24,483 nt of DNA from an uncultured Eubacteriales bacterium. Its GTDB lineage: Bacteria; Bacillota; Clostridia; Oscillospirales; Oscillospiraceae. Position numbers and translations under genes: made by a program. The notes below the pieces were generated by a model. That model was not told where the DNA came from. It saw only the letters and a program-made list of their open reading frames with translations, and did no database searches. Below are positions 7,493-14,462 of the stretch, in pieces (position 1 is the stretch's first letter; each line of letters starts with the position of its first letter). The stretch spans positions 1 to 24,483 of the forward strand of contig UQXG01000013.1 in assembly GCA_900544945.1 (NCBI GenBank), read 5' to 3'.

Positions 7493-8578
7493 TCAAAACT
7501 TTTCCGCCAAAGTTTCGAAGAAATCAGCTCCGGCCTTCAGAATCTCCTCGTCAAAGTCGAAGGTATCCGTATGCAGGGCGGGCACGTCCCCCAGACCCAG
7601 GAAGAAGAACATGCCGGGCAGAGTCTTCTGATACCAGGAAAAATCCTCGGCGGTCATACTGGGGCTTTTCAGCACCCGGAAGGGACATATCTTCCCTACC
7701 CGCTCGGCCAGCCCCTCCGGATTCATCACCGCGGGGTAGCCGTCGCTGAAATGGATATCCACAGTGCAGCCGTATTTGGCTTCCAGTTCCGCCCCAATAT
7801 CCCGGAGGCCCTGGGCAAGACCCTCAAAAATTTCATCCTGGAAGGCTCGGAGTGACCCCTCCATCCGGGTATGGGCGGACAGGGCATTGCGCACGGTGCC
7901 GCTTTCGAATTTTCCGAATTTCAGCAGACGATAGACCCTATCCGGCAGCTTCCGCTCCATTTCCATGGCCTTCCGGTAAAATTCCGTCCCGGCCATCAGG
8001 GCATCGATGCCCTCCGCCGCCTTGGCGATGTGGGCGGATTTTCCGCAGATGTCCACATTTACCTCGCTGGAGCGAGCCATCAGCTCCCGGGGACGGCTGG
8101 CAATGACCCCGGCCTCCAGCCCCGGCCACAGATGCAGTCCGAAAATGGCCTGTACCCGGTATTCCCGGAACACACCGGTCTCGCAGATATCCCGGGCACC
8201 GCCGGTGGTCTCCTCCCCGCTCTGGAACACCAGCAGTACATTGTGGGGCATCTCCCGCTTTTCGCTGAGCCGCCGGGCAAGCTCCAACACAATTGCCATA
8301 TGCCCATCGTGGCCGCAGGCGTGCATCCGCCCCGGATGCTGGGAAGCGTAGGCCGCCCCGGTTTTTTCGGTGATGGGCAAGCCGTCGCAGTCCGCCCGGA
8401 AGGCAATGGCCTCCGCTTTTCCAAAGTCAAACCAGGCGCACAGGCTCCCCGCCGCCGGGGAGAACACCCGGCAATTCAATCCCGCCAGGGCATTTCGCAG
8501 ATAGGCGAAGGTCTCCGGCAGACACCTGTCCAGTTCCGGAATCTCATGCAGAGCCCGGCGATCCTCACGCAGTTTCAT
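7493..8578 (-). CDS. M20D-family metallo-aminoacylase, probable N-acetyldiaminopimelate deacetylase
   Basis: Cytoplasmic zinc amidohydrolase of 361 aa. Metal-site motifs of the M20D group are visible: FRADCDGLPI (about 60-69), HACGHDGH with its Cys/His ligands, SGEETTGG with the catalytic Glu pair, and GLHLWP. The lid domain follows from VNVDICGKSAH. The protein deacylates an N-acyl amino acid. Because it is divergent from dapH across a 117-bp shared intergenic region, the likely substrate is N-acetyl-LL-diaminopimelate, giving LL-DAP for peptidoglycan and lysine. In Bacillus subtilis the corresponding genes are dapH and dapL. ATG 8578 has AAAGGAGG at 8587-8594. Family assignment is firm; substrate is inferred from the neighbour, and hippurate or indole-acetyl amino acid hydrolase remain possible. 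Confidence 0.8.
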   Translation of the reverse strand: MKLREDRRALHEIPELDRCLPETFAYLRNALAGLNCRVFSPAAGSLCAWFDFGKAEAIAFRADCDGLPITEKTGAAYASQHPGRMHACGHDGHMAIVLELARRLSEKREMPHNVLLVFQSGEETTGGARDICETGVFREYRVQAIFGLHLWPGLEAGVIASRPRELMARSSEVNVDICGKSAHIAKAAEGIDALMAGTEFYRKAMEMERKLPDRVYRLLKFGKFESGTVRNALSAHTRMEGSLRAFQDEIFEGLAQGLRDIGAELEAKYGCTVDIHFSDGYPAVMNPEGLAERVGKICPFRVLKSPSMTAEDFSWYQKTLPGMFFFLGLGDVPALHTDTFDFDEEILKAGADFFETLAEKF

Positions 8579-8601
8579 TGGCGCTCCCTCCTTTGGAAAT
8601 C

Positions 8602-8630
8602 ATTATAGGTGACGAACCGGCTCCTGTCAA
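8602..8630 (-). promoter_or_regulatory. Full-consensus promoter of the M20 deacetylase gene
   Basis: TTGACA (8625-8630), a 17-bp spacer and TATAAT (8602-8607) on the minus strand, matching sigma-A consensus at all 12 positions. Its -35 end is 9 bp from the -35 end of the divergent dapH promoter. Confidence 0.85.
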
Positions 8631-8639
8631 TTTTTCTCC

Positions 8640-8668
8640 TTGTTATTTTCGGTGGGGAATGATAAAAT
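8640..8668 (+). promoter_or_regulatory. Promoter of dapH
   Basis: TTGTTA (8640-8645), a 17-bp spacer and TAAAAT (8663-8668). A short leader carries AAAGGAG at 8682-8688. Confidence 0.7.
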
Positions 8669-8695
8669 ACCCCTAAAAGCGAAAGGAGCAAACCT

Positions 8696-9388
8696 ATGAA
8701 CGCACAGGAAATCATTGAATATATCCGCACCTCGGAGAAGAAGACCCCGGTGAAGGTCTACGTCTGGGAGAAAACCCCGGTGGCATTCCCCAATTGCCGG
8801 GAGTTCCCCGCCGGAGAAGGCTGCAAAATCGTCTTCGGCGACTGGAAGGACGTCAAACCCGTGCTGGAAAATAACGAATTTTCCCACCTGGAAATCGAGA
8901 ACGACTGCCGTAATTCCGCCATCCCCCTTCTTGACATGAAGGACATCCCCGCCCGGATTGAGCCCGGCGCCATCCTCCGGGAGCAGGTGGAAATCGGCAA
9001 GAACGCCGTCATCATGATGGGAGCCGTCATCAACATCGGTGCCATCGTCGGCGAGGGCACCATGATCGACATGGGCGCCGTTCTGGGCGGCCGGGCCACC
9101 GTGGGCAAGAACTGCCATGTGGGCGCCGGAGCGGTGCTGGCCGGGGTGGTAGAGCCCGCCTCCGCGACCCCCGTCATCGTGGAGGACAATGTGCTCATCG
9201 GGGCAAACGCCGTGGTCATCGAGGGCTGTCGGATCGGCCATGACGCTGTAGTGGCCGCCGGAGCCGTTGTGGTTGGGGACGTGGCTCCCAACACCGTGGT
9301 AGCCGGCTGCCCCGCCCGGGTCATCAAAATCAAGGACGAAAAGACCGCCGGAAAAACCGCCCTGGTGGATGCTCTGCGGGCTCTCTGA
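8696..9388 (+). CDS. dapH: 2,3,4,5-tetrahydropyridine-2,6-dicarboxylate N-acetyltransferase
   Basis: Acetyl-CoA-dependent enzyme that acetylates tetrahydrodipicolinate, the first step of the acetyl branch of diaminopimelate synthesis. It has 230 aa, close to the 236 aa of Bacillus DapH. An N-terminal alpha/beta domain (about 1-85, from MNAQEIIEYIRTSEKKTPV) precedes a left-handed parallel beta-helix of hexapeptide repeats (about 95-205). Isoleucine/valine-led turns such as IEPGAI, IGKNAV, IGAIVG and VGKNCHVGAGAV are visible, ending in VVAGCPARVIKIKDEKT. The central catalytic-type segment GAVINIGAIVGEGTMIDMGAVLGGRA is intact. The protein should act as a trimer. AAAGGAG ends 7 bases before the ATG. 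It probably cooperates with the divergent deacetylase. Confidence 0.92.
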   Translation: MNAQEIIEYIRTSEKKTPVKVYVWEKTPVAFPNCREFPAGEGCKIVFGDWKDVKPVLENNEFSHLEIENDCRNSAIPLLDMKDIPARIEPGAILREQVEIGKNAVIMMGAVINIGAIVGEGTMIDMGAVLGGRATVGKNCHVGAGAVLAGVVEPASATPVIVEDNVLIGANAVVIEGCRIGHDAVVAAGAVVVGDVAPNTVVAGCPARVIKIKDEKTAGKTALVDALRAL

Positions 9389-9403
9389 CCCGTCACAAAA
9401 AAG

Positions 9404-9464
9404 TACCTCCGGAATAACATGGAATGAGCGGTGAAGCTCAGAATTTCCAAAATATCCGGAGGTA
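9404..9464 (+). promoter_or_regulatory. Long hairpin that buries the ribosome binding site of the microprotein gene
   Basis: TACCTCCGGA (9404-9413) pairs perfectly with TCCGGAGGTA (9455-9464), extended by two more pairs past one bulged A. Inside, TGGAA/TTCCA and GAGC/GCTC (loop GGTGAA) stack into a nearly continuous stem. The right arm contains the GGAGGT Shine-Dalgarno sequence (9458-9463) that serves the ATG at 9470. No T-run follows, so translational rather than transcriptional control is the more natural reading. Confidence 0.6.
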
Positions 9465-9469
9465 TTTCT

Positions 9470-9631
9470 ATGTGCGGTAATAACAACGGTCTGTGCGGCT
9501 GCCTGAACAACAACTGGTGGTGGATCGTCATTCTGATCCTGCTGTGCTGCAACAGCGGGCTGACCATCGGCTGGAACAACGGCTGCGGGTGCGGCTGCGA
9601 CAACAACAATAACTGCGGCTGCGGCTGCTGA
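9470..9631 (+). CDS. Cys/Asn/Gly-rich single-span membrane microprotein, function unknown
   Basis: A 53-aa protein with 11 cysteines. An N-terminal MCGNNNGLCGCLNNN segment is followed by one hydrophobic stretch WWWIVILILLCC (16-27) and a C-terminal tail with repeated CGC triplets separated by Asn runs (CGCGC at 39-43, CGCGC at 49-53). The start is ATG 9470, six bases after the Shine-Dalgarno sequence; an upstream in-frame GTG at 9431 falls inside the hairpin loop. It could be cotranscribed with dapH 81 bp upstream, since no promoter or T-run hairpin lies between. I do not recognise a named family. Small Asn/Cys/Gly-rich proteins with one hydrophobic span occur in spore-forming Firmicutes, so a spore or envelope role is a guess. 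Composition is clearly non-random and codon-like, and the ribosome site is strong. Confidence 0.75.
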   Translation: MCGNNNGLCGCLNNNWWWIVILILLCCNSGLTIGWNNGCGCGCDNNNNCGCGC

Positions 9632-9641
9632 TACACAAAAA

Positions 9642-9665
9642 GGGCACTCCCACATGGGAGTGCCC
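9642..9665 (-). terminator. Terminator of the DAACS symporter gene
   Basis: GGGCACTCCC (9642-9651) and GGGAGTGCCC (9656-9665) form a perfect 10-bp stem with a 4-nt loop. The minus strand continues with TTTTTGTG, so it serves the symporter transcript and blocks convergence with the microprotein gene. Confidence 0.8.
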
Positions 9666-9667
9666 GC

Positions 9668-9690
9668 GGGCGACGAATCGTCGCCCCTAC
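9668..9690. repeat. Short palindromic repeat of the GTAGGGG-CGA type
   Basis: GGGCGACGA (9668-9676) and TCGTCGCCC (9678-9686) are followed by CTAC. Read on the minus strand it begins GTAGGGGCGACGA, closely resembling the arms of the larger inverted repeat at 18033-18113. Confidence 0.5.
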
Positions 9691-9732
9691 AGATTCTATC
9701 GCAGATTTCCCCGTTTTTCAGTGGGAAAAGCT

Positions 9733-10989
9733 TTACTTTTCGGAAGGGACCTCGGTCTCCTTCTTGGCCAGGTGCTTCTGGAGCCAGTCCTTGCCGTCCA
9801 CATACCGGCTGACAATGAAGCTGACCACATAGTCACCGGCGGCGTTGACCATGGTTGCGGGAGGATCTACCATGTAGCCAAGCGCCAGGGCGATGGGATA
9901 GGCCACCGCCAGCTGCTCCGGGAAGAACACGGTGCACAAAGCCAGCTCGCCGGTACCACCGCCGCCGGGAATACCGGACATGGCAACGGAGGAGAACACA
10001 GCCACAATAATAGCCAGAATGGCCCGGCCGGTGGAGAAATCCTGGCCGAACATTCCGAAGAGGAACGCCACCTTCAAAATGGCGCTCATAGCGCTGCCGT
10101 CCATGTGCATGGTAGCGCCCAGGGGCAGGACGATGTTGCTGACCTCCCGGTTGATGCCGGATTCCTCGGCGGCTTCCATGTTGGTGGGGATGGTGGCAAC
10201 GGAGGAGCAGGTGCCGAAGGACACGGCAGCGGGCTTAAACAGGTGCTTCCACATAACCTTGGCTCCGCCCTTGCCGCCGCCGAAGCGGGCATAGATGGGG
10301 AAGAAAATAAACATGTACGCAAAGCACAGGCCGTAGTAGACGATCAGGGTCTTGCTGTAATCGCCGATGAGATCCGGGCCGTAGGTGGCAACCAGATTGG
10401 CGAAGAAACCCAGAAAGCCGATAGGAGCGTAGTAGGTAATGATCTGCACGGCCTTGAGAATGCAGCCGGTCATGTCCTCCAGAAGCTTGGCGGTCATGGT
10501 ATTTGCGCCGCCCTGCATCTGCACGCCGAAGCCCACAATCACCGCAAACACGATCAGCGGCAGGATGGCACGGCGGCTGAGCAGCTCCACAAAGTCGGGC
10601 TTGGTAAAGAAATTGACGATCATATCACCGATGCCCAGAACGGTGCCGGTGTCCGCTTCCGCTACACTATAGTTGCCGGTGACCACAGGAAATACCCGCA
10701 TGATCACATACATGATGACGGCGGCAATGCCTGCGGTGACCATGAAGGTAGCCAGGGTCACACCCATAATCTTACCGGCTCGCTTGGCGCTGGACATATT
10801 GGCGATGGCGGAGGCGATGGAGGTGAACACCATGGGAACCACCGCGCAGAACATCAGGTTCGTGAAGATGGTGCCCAGAGGTTCCAGGGCAGGAGCCGCC
10901 TGGGGGAACAGCAGACCGATGACGCAGCCGGCGACGATGCCGACCAGCATACAAATCAGGAATCCGTAGTTCTTGAGGAATTGTTTCAT
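9733..10989 (-). CDS. Dicarboxylate/amino acid:cation symporter (DAACS, SLC1 fold), probably for a neutral amino acid
   Basis: Inner-membrane secondary transporter of 418 aa that co-transports substrate with Na+ or H+. SLC1 hallmarks are present: a HP1 serine-rich loop GTCSSVATIPTN (259-270), the TM7 sodium-site motif LPLGATMHMDGSA (288-300), HP2 with IPGGGGTG (340-347), and TM8 DPPATMVNAAGD (375-386). In TM8, Asp375, Thr379, Asn382 and Asp386 match substrate/cation residues of GltPh. The position equivalent to the side-chain carboxylate-binding Arg397 is Ala378. This argues against glutamate, aspartate or C4-dicarboxylates and for a neutral substrate such as serine, threonine or alanine (inference). 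ATG 10989 has a GGGAG site; an upstream in-frame start at 11034 has none. No clear promoter was found, and a repeat element lies upstream. Confidence 0.9.
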   Translation of the reverse strand: MKQFLKNYGFLICMLVGIVAGCVIGLLFPQAAPALEPLGTIFTNLMFCAVVPMVFTSIASAIANMSSAKRAGKIMGVTLATFMVTAGIAAVIMYVIMRVFPVVTGNYSVAEADTGTVLGIGDMIVNFFTKPDFVELLSRRAILPLIVFAVIVGFGVQMQGGANTMTAKLLEDMTGCILKAVQIITYYAPIGFLGFFANLVATYGPDLIGDYSKTLIVYYGLCFAYMFIFFPIYARFGGGKGGAKVMWKHLFKPAAVSFGTCSSVATIPTNMEAAEESGINREVSNIVLPLGATMHMDGSAMSAILKVAFLFGMFGQDFSTGRAILAIIVAVFSSVAMSGIPGGGGTGELALCTVFFPEQLAVAYPIALALGYMVDPPATMVNAAGDYVVSFIVSRYVDGKDWLQKHLAKKETEVPSEK

Positions 10990-11078
10990 GATACATACTC
11001 CCTTTCCAAAAAATCCGCGGCACCGGTCAATCACCCGGGGCGAAAGCCATTTCTCCGGTCGGTATCTGGGTGCTGCTT

Positions 11079-11301
11079 AAGGAGCCTCTGATTCAATCGA
11101 CAAGAGCTGGGAGCGAGAGATTTTCTGGCTGGTCAAAGCATCCAAAGCAGAGACATACTGTATGCACCCGCAAGGGGTATGCCACATCCGTAAGCCAGCT
11201 TGTGCTGGCAACGGCTGTGCAATATTTCCTGCTTTGGATGCTGAAGAGCAGACAAAAAAGATCCGCTCTCCAGCCGCAGTTGATTGATTCAGTGGTTCCT
11301 T
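11079..11301. repeat. Inverted-repeat element with imperfect arms of about 75 bp (MITE-like)
   Basis: Left arm starts AAGGAGCCTCTGATTCAATC (11079). The right arm, read on the opposite strand from 11301, starts AAGGAACCACTGAATCAATC. The similarity continues inward through GCTGG-GAGCG-GAT-TTTT-TCTG to a shared CAGCATCCAAAGCAG-like stretch. The centre carries CATACTGTATG and a CCAGC/GCTGG hairpin. No credible gene occurs in the 462-bp interval 10990-11451; the remainder holds the upstream regions of the symporter and murI genes. Confidence 0.7.
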
Positions 11302-11395
11302 TAGGGTTCAAGATAGCAAAATTCCGCACAAATGTCAATGAGGCATTGCAAACCCAGGTAAAATTTGATAAAATGACTTCTGAGCGGTCGGATAA

Positions 11396-11424
11396 TTCCT
11401 ACCAATTCGGTATTATTATACAAT
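11396..11424 (+). promoter_or_regulatory. Weak candidate promoter of the murI operon
   Basis: TACAAT (11419-11424) lies 17 bp after TTCCTA (11396-11401) in an AT-rich patch just before the operon. The -35 match is poor, and overlapping TATTAT hexamers leave the exact -10 uncertain. Confidence 0.3.
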
Positions 11425-11451
11425 GTGCACAAACAGAGAACAGGTGAAACC

Positions 11452-12231
11452 ATGAATCAAGCCCATGATTATATTGCCGTGTTTGACTCCGGCGTAGGCG
11501 GCATCAGCGTACTGCGGCATCTGCGGCGGATGCTGCCCGGGGAGCGGTTCGTCTATTACGGCGACTCCGCAAATGCCCCCTACGGCACCCGGCCCACAGA
11601 GGAGGTACGCTCCCTGACCTTCGCGGCGGTGGAATATCTGCAAAAGCACTACCCACTGAAGGCTCTGGTCATTGCCTGCAACACCGCCACGGCGGCAGCG
11701 GTAAACGAAATCCGGGCGGCCTGCCCCGGTTTTATCGTAGTCGGCATTGAGCCTGCCCTGAAGGTGGCCGCCGACCACTTCCCCGGCGGGCGAATCGGCG
11801 TTCTGGCAACGGAAGTAACCCTCCGGGAGGAAAAATTCGATACCCTTCTCCACCGCTTTGACGAAAACGTCACCATTTACAAAATCCCCGTTCCGGGGCT
11901 GGTAGAGCTGGTGGAGGCCGGAAAGGTGGACACGCCGGAAACCGAGGCGGTTCTGCGCCGGGCGCTGAATCCCTATATCGGCAAGCTGGACGCTGCCGTG
12001 CTGGGCTGCACCCACTACCCCTTCGCAAAAGCCGCCATTTCCCGGATTCTGGGCAAGGACGTGGTTCTGCTGGACGGCGGCGAGGGCACCGCCCGGGAAA
12101 CCCGTCGGCGGCTGGAGGCGGCCGGGCTTCTGGAAAACGGAAGCGGAGAAACGATTATTTGCAGCAGCTCCCCGGATCCGGACATGCTCCGGCTGTCCTG
12201 GGAACGGCTGAATCAGGAGGACTACACATGA
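11452..12231 (+). CDS. murI: Glutamate racemase
   Basis: Cofactor-independent racemase of 259 aa that makes D-glutamate for peptidoglycan. The family motifs are complete: FDSGVGG (11-17), YGDSANAPYGTR (36-47), CNTAT (76-80) with catalytic Cys76, VGIEPA (97-102), and GCTHYPF (185-191) with catalytic Cys186 and adjacent His. ATG 11452 is chosen over an in-frame codon at 11425 because the conserved N-terminal strand begins seven residues later and AGGTG lies just upstream; the ribosome site is only moderate. It is the first gene of a tight operon: its stop codon overlaps the udk start (ATGA). Confidence 0.95.
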   Translation: MNQAHDYIAVFDSGVGGISVLRHLRRMLPGERFVYYGDSANAPYGTRPTEEVRSLTFAAVEYLQKHYPLKALVIACNTATAAAVNEIRAACPGFIVVGIEPALKVAADHFPGGRIGVLATEVTLREEKFDTLLHRFDENVTIYKIPVPGLVELVEAGKVDTPETEAVLRRALNPYIGKLDAAVLGCTHYPFAKAAISRILGKDVVLLDGGEGTARETRRRLEAAGLLENGSGETIICSSSPDPDMLRLSWERLNQEDYT

Positions 12232-12866
12232 AAGACAGCATTCTGGTCATCGGCATTGCCGGCGGCACCGGCAGCGGAAAAACCACCCTGATGGACAACC
12301 TGATCGGTCAGTTTCCCGATCAGGTGACCATTCTCAGCCACGACAATTATTACCGCCGCCACGACAATCTGACCTACGAGCAGCGGTGTAAGCTCAACTA
12401 CGACGAGCCGGCTTCCCTGGAAACCGATCTGATGGCCCGACACCTGGAGGCTCTGCGCCGGGGACAGGCCATCGAGTGCCCGGTGTATGACTTCACCGTT
12501 CACAACCGTTCGGACGAAACCATCCACATCGTGCCGAAAAAGGTTATCATTGTGGAAGGGATTCTGATTTTTGAGGACGAGGCTCTGCGGAATCTGATGG
12601 ACATCCGGATTTTCGTGGACACCGACGCGGATATCCGGCTGTGCCGCCGGATCGCCCGGGATGTAAACGAGCGGGGCAGGACTCTGGAAAGCGTTCTGAC
12701 CCAGTACCAGCAGACCGTCAAGCCCATGCACGAGCGGTATGTGGAGCCCAGCAAGAAATACGCCCACATCATCGTCCCCGAGGGGGGCAGGAATCTGGTG
12801 GCTCTGGATATGATTACCCGGAGAATCGCCCATCATCTGGAGGCTTCATGCGCTACGAAAGCTTGA
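12228..12866 (+). CDS. udk: Uridine kinase
   Basis: Cytoplasmic pyrimidine-salvage enzyme of 212 aa that phosphorylates uridine and cytidine with ATP or GTP. P-loop GGTGSGKTT (12-20) is followed by SHDNYYR, the nucleoside-binding YDEP segment, VYDFTVHNR, VIIVEGILIFED (Walker B region), and DTDADIRLCRRIARDVNERGR (lid arginines). HERYVEPSKKYAHIIVPEGG is a strong uridine kinase signature. The start ATG overlaps the murI stop by 4 bp, with AGGAGG inside murI. Overlap suggests translational coupling. Confidence 0.95.
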   Translation: MKDSILVIGIAGGTGSGKTTLMDNLIGQFPDQVTILSHDNYYRRHDNLTYEQRCKLNYDEPASLETDLMARHLEALRRGQAIECPVYDFTVHNRSDETIHIVPKKVIIVEGILIFEDEALRNLMDIRIFVDTDADIRLCRRIARDVNERGRTLESVLTQYQQTVKPMHERYVEPSKKYAHIIVPEGGRNLVALDMITRRIAHHLEASCATKA

Positions 12867-13471
12867 TTTTTGACATTGACGGCACCCTGTGGGATTCCCG
12901 GCAGCTGGTAGCCGAGGGCTACAACATTCAGCTTGCCAAGGAGGGGCTTTCCCACCTGGCGGTAAACGCCGAACTGTTCCGTTCTCTGTTCGGCAAGGTC
13001 ATGACGGAGATTGCCGACGTGATTTTCTCCTCCGTTCCCGCCCCGGAGCGGTATGAACTGATGAAGCGGTGCATGGATGAGGAAAACCGGTACATGCACA
13101 ACAATGAATGCAACATCGGCTATCCCGGCGTCCGGGAAACCTTGGAGAAGCTTTCCGAAAAGCATCGGCTTTTCATCGTCAGCAACAGTCAGCAGGGCTA
13201 CCCGGAGCTGTGCATCGAGAAGCTGGGAATAAGTCCCTACATTCAAGGACATCTGTGCTTCGGGGACACCGGCACCACCAAGGGGCAGACCATCCGCACC
13301 CTGATGGAGAAATACAACATCACGGACTGCGCCTACATCGGCGACACCCAGGGAGATTACGAGGCCACCCTGGAAGCGGGAGTGCCCTTCCTCTGGGCAG
13401 CCTACGGCTTCGGCACGCCTGCCGGGTACGATGCCAGAATCGATCAGCTTTCCGATCTTCTCAACTTATAA
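12848..13471 (+). CDS. HAD-superfamily phosphatase (phosphoglycolate phosphatase-like)
   Basis: A 207-aa soluble Rossmann-fold phosphohydrolase. Motif I is FDIDGTLWDS (8-17) with nucleophile Asp9 and acid/base Asp11. A helical cap (about 18-85) follows, then motif II IVSNSQ, motif III Lys in GTTKGQT, and motif IV YIGDTQGDYEA. It would hydrolyse a small phosphate ester. Substrate cannot be read from sequence; the family includes phosphoglycolate phosphatases, pyrophosphatase PpaX and nucleotidases, and the udk neighbour makes a nucleotide substrate conceivable. ATG 12848 overlaps the end of udk by 19 bp with GGAGG just before it. The longer open frame upstream is an artefact of the udk reading frame. 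Confidence 0.88.
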   Translation: MRYESLIFDIDGTLWDSRQLVAEGYNIQLAKEGLSHLAVNAELFRSLFGKVMTEIADVIFSSVPAPERYELMKRCMDEENRYMHNNECNIGYPGVRETLEKLSEKHRLFIVSNSQQGYPELCIEKLGISPYIQGHLCFGDTGTTKGQTIRTLMEKYNITDCAYIGDTQGDYEATLEAGVPFLWAAYGFGTPAGYDARIDQLSDLLNL

Positions 13472-13498
13472 GTTATAAGGATTATAAGGAGCCTTTTC

Positions 13499-14386
13499 AT
13501 GAGTATTTCCATGGACGCCGCCTGCCTGCAATGCGGCCTCCGGCGCAACATCGCCACTGTGACTCCCCTGGGCACCGACCAGCAGACCATGGACTTTGCC
13601 CGGGAGCTGATGAAGCTGTACCTGGACGGGCCCGCAGACGTGCCCTCCACCTGGTTCACCCCCGAAATCACCCGGCTGCTCCATGAGCGGTACGGCCTGG
13701 GTCTGGATCGGTTCCGGCAGGAAAAGCTGGATTCCAATGCCCTGGTGCTGAGCCACATGGAGCCCATCCGCCAGCGGGTGGAGCAGGCCGCCGACCCGCT
13801 GCTTGCCGGGCTCCAATTTGCCATTCTGGGCAATTATCTGGACTTTTCCGCCCTTCAGGGGCAAATCAGCTTTGAGAAATTTACCGAAATGCTGGATACC
13901 GCCCAGGATATGGAGCTGGACAAAGCCGTCCTTTCCCAATTCCGGGCAGATCTGGAAGCCGGAAAAAAGCTTCTCTACCTGACGGACAACGCCGGGGAAA
14001 TCGGCTTCGACCGGATTTTCGCCGAGACCATCTGTCGACTGTATCCCGATCTTGACATCTGCTTCTGCGTCCGGGGCGGCCCTGCTCTGAACGATGCCAC
14101 CCGTGAAGATGCCCAGGCCGTCGGGATTCCCTTCCGGGTCATCGACAACGGCAATCTGATTCCCGGCACCTGGCTGCCGCAGCTGGGGCAGGAAGCCAGG
14201 CAGGCCATGGAGGAGGCGGATGTGATTTTCGCCAAGGGCATGGCCAACGTAGAAACCCTGCTGGGCTGTGGAAAGAATGTCTACTATGCTTTTCTCGTCA
14301 AATGCCAGCGGTTTGTGAACCTATTCCACCGGGAGCTGATGACCCCCATGCTGATGCGGGAACGGAAAGTCTTAAGAAAAAAATAA
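13499..14386 (+). CDS. DUF89/ARMT1-like damage-control metal phosphatase (COG1578 type)
   Basis: A 295-aa protein of the DUF89 family, metal-dependent phosphatases proposed to clear damaged or overflow phosphometabolites. N-terminal CLQC (C9, C12) is typical of the prokaryotic subfamily. The family core follows: LTDNAGEIGFDR (161-172) with metal-binding Asp163/Asn164, VRGGPALNDAT (191-201), VIDNGNLIPGTW, and VIFAKGMANVETL (242-254) with the Lys and Asn of the active site. LVKCQRF closes it. AAGGAG at 13486-13491 precedes the ATG. It follows the HAD gene by 27 bp and ends the murI operon. The real substrate is unknown. Confidence 0.88.
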   Translation: MSISMDAACLQCGLRRNIATVTPLGTDQQTMDFARELMKLYLDGPADVPSTWFTPEITRLLHERYGLGLDRFRQEKLDSNALVLSHMEPIRQRVEQAADPLLAGLQFAILGNYLDFSALQGQISFEKFTEMLDTAQDMELDKAVLSQFRADLEAGKKLLYLTDNAGEIGFDRIFAETICRLYPDLDICFCVRGGPALNDATREDAQAVGIPFRVIDNGNLIPGTWLPQLGQEARQAMEEADVIFAKGMANVETLLGCGKNVYYAFLVKCQRFVNLFHRELMTPMLMRERKVLRKK

Positions 14387-14407
14387 GGGATTTTTCTTTC
14401 AAATCCG

Positions 14408-14436
14408 TTGCAAACCGAATTTGTCTGTGTTACAAT
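14408..14436 (+). promoter_or_regulatory. Promoter of the COG2426-HIT pair
   Basis: TTGCAA (14408-14413), a 17-bp spacer and TACAAT (14431-14436), giving a leader of about 20 nt before the ATG at 14463. Confidence 0.65.
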
Positions 14437-14462
14437 GGCCAAAACCAATTTTGGAGAATCCT

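Noticed and set aside
9721..11091. A 456-codon plus-strand frame opposite the symporter
   Set aside because: His/Gly/Asp-rich antisense product of a membrane protein gene; crosses the symporter start into the repeat.
11070..11447. A 125-codon plus-strand frame across the inverted-repeat element
   Set aside because: It spans both repeat arms and the murI upstream region; no start signal or recognisable protein features.
13462..13492. Repeated TTATAAG words before the DUF89 gene
   Set aside because: Short, AT-rich and tied to the stop codon and ribosome site; too little to call an operator.
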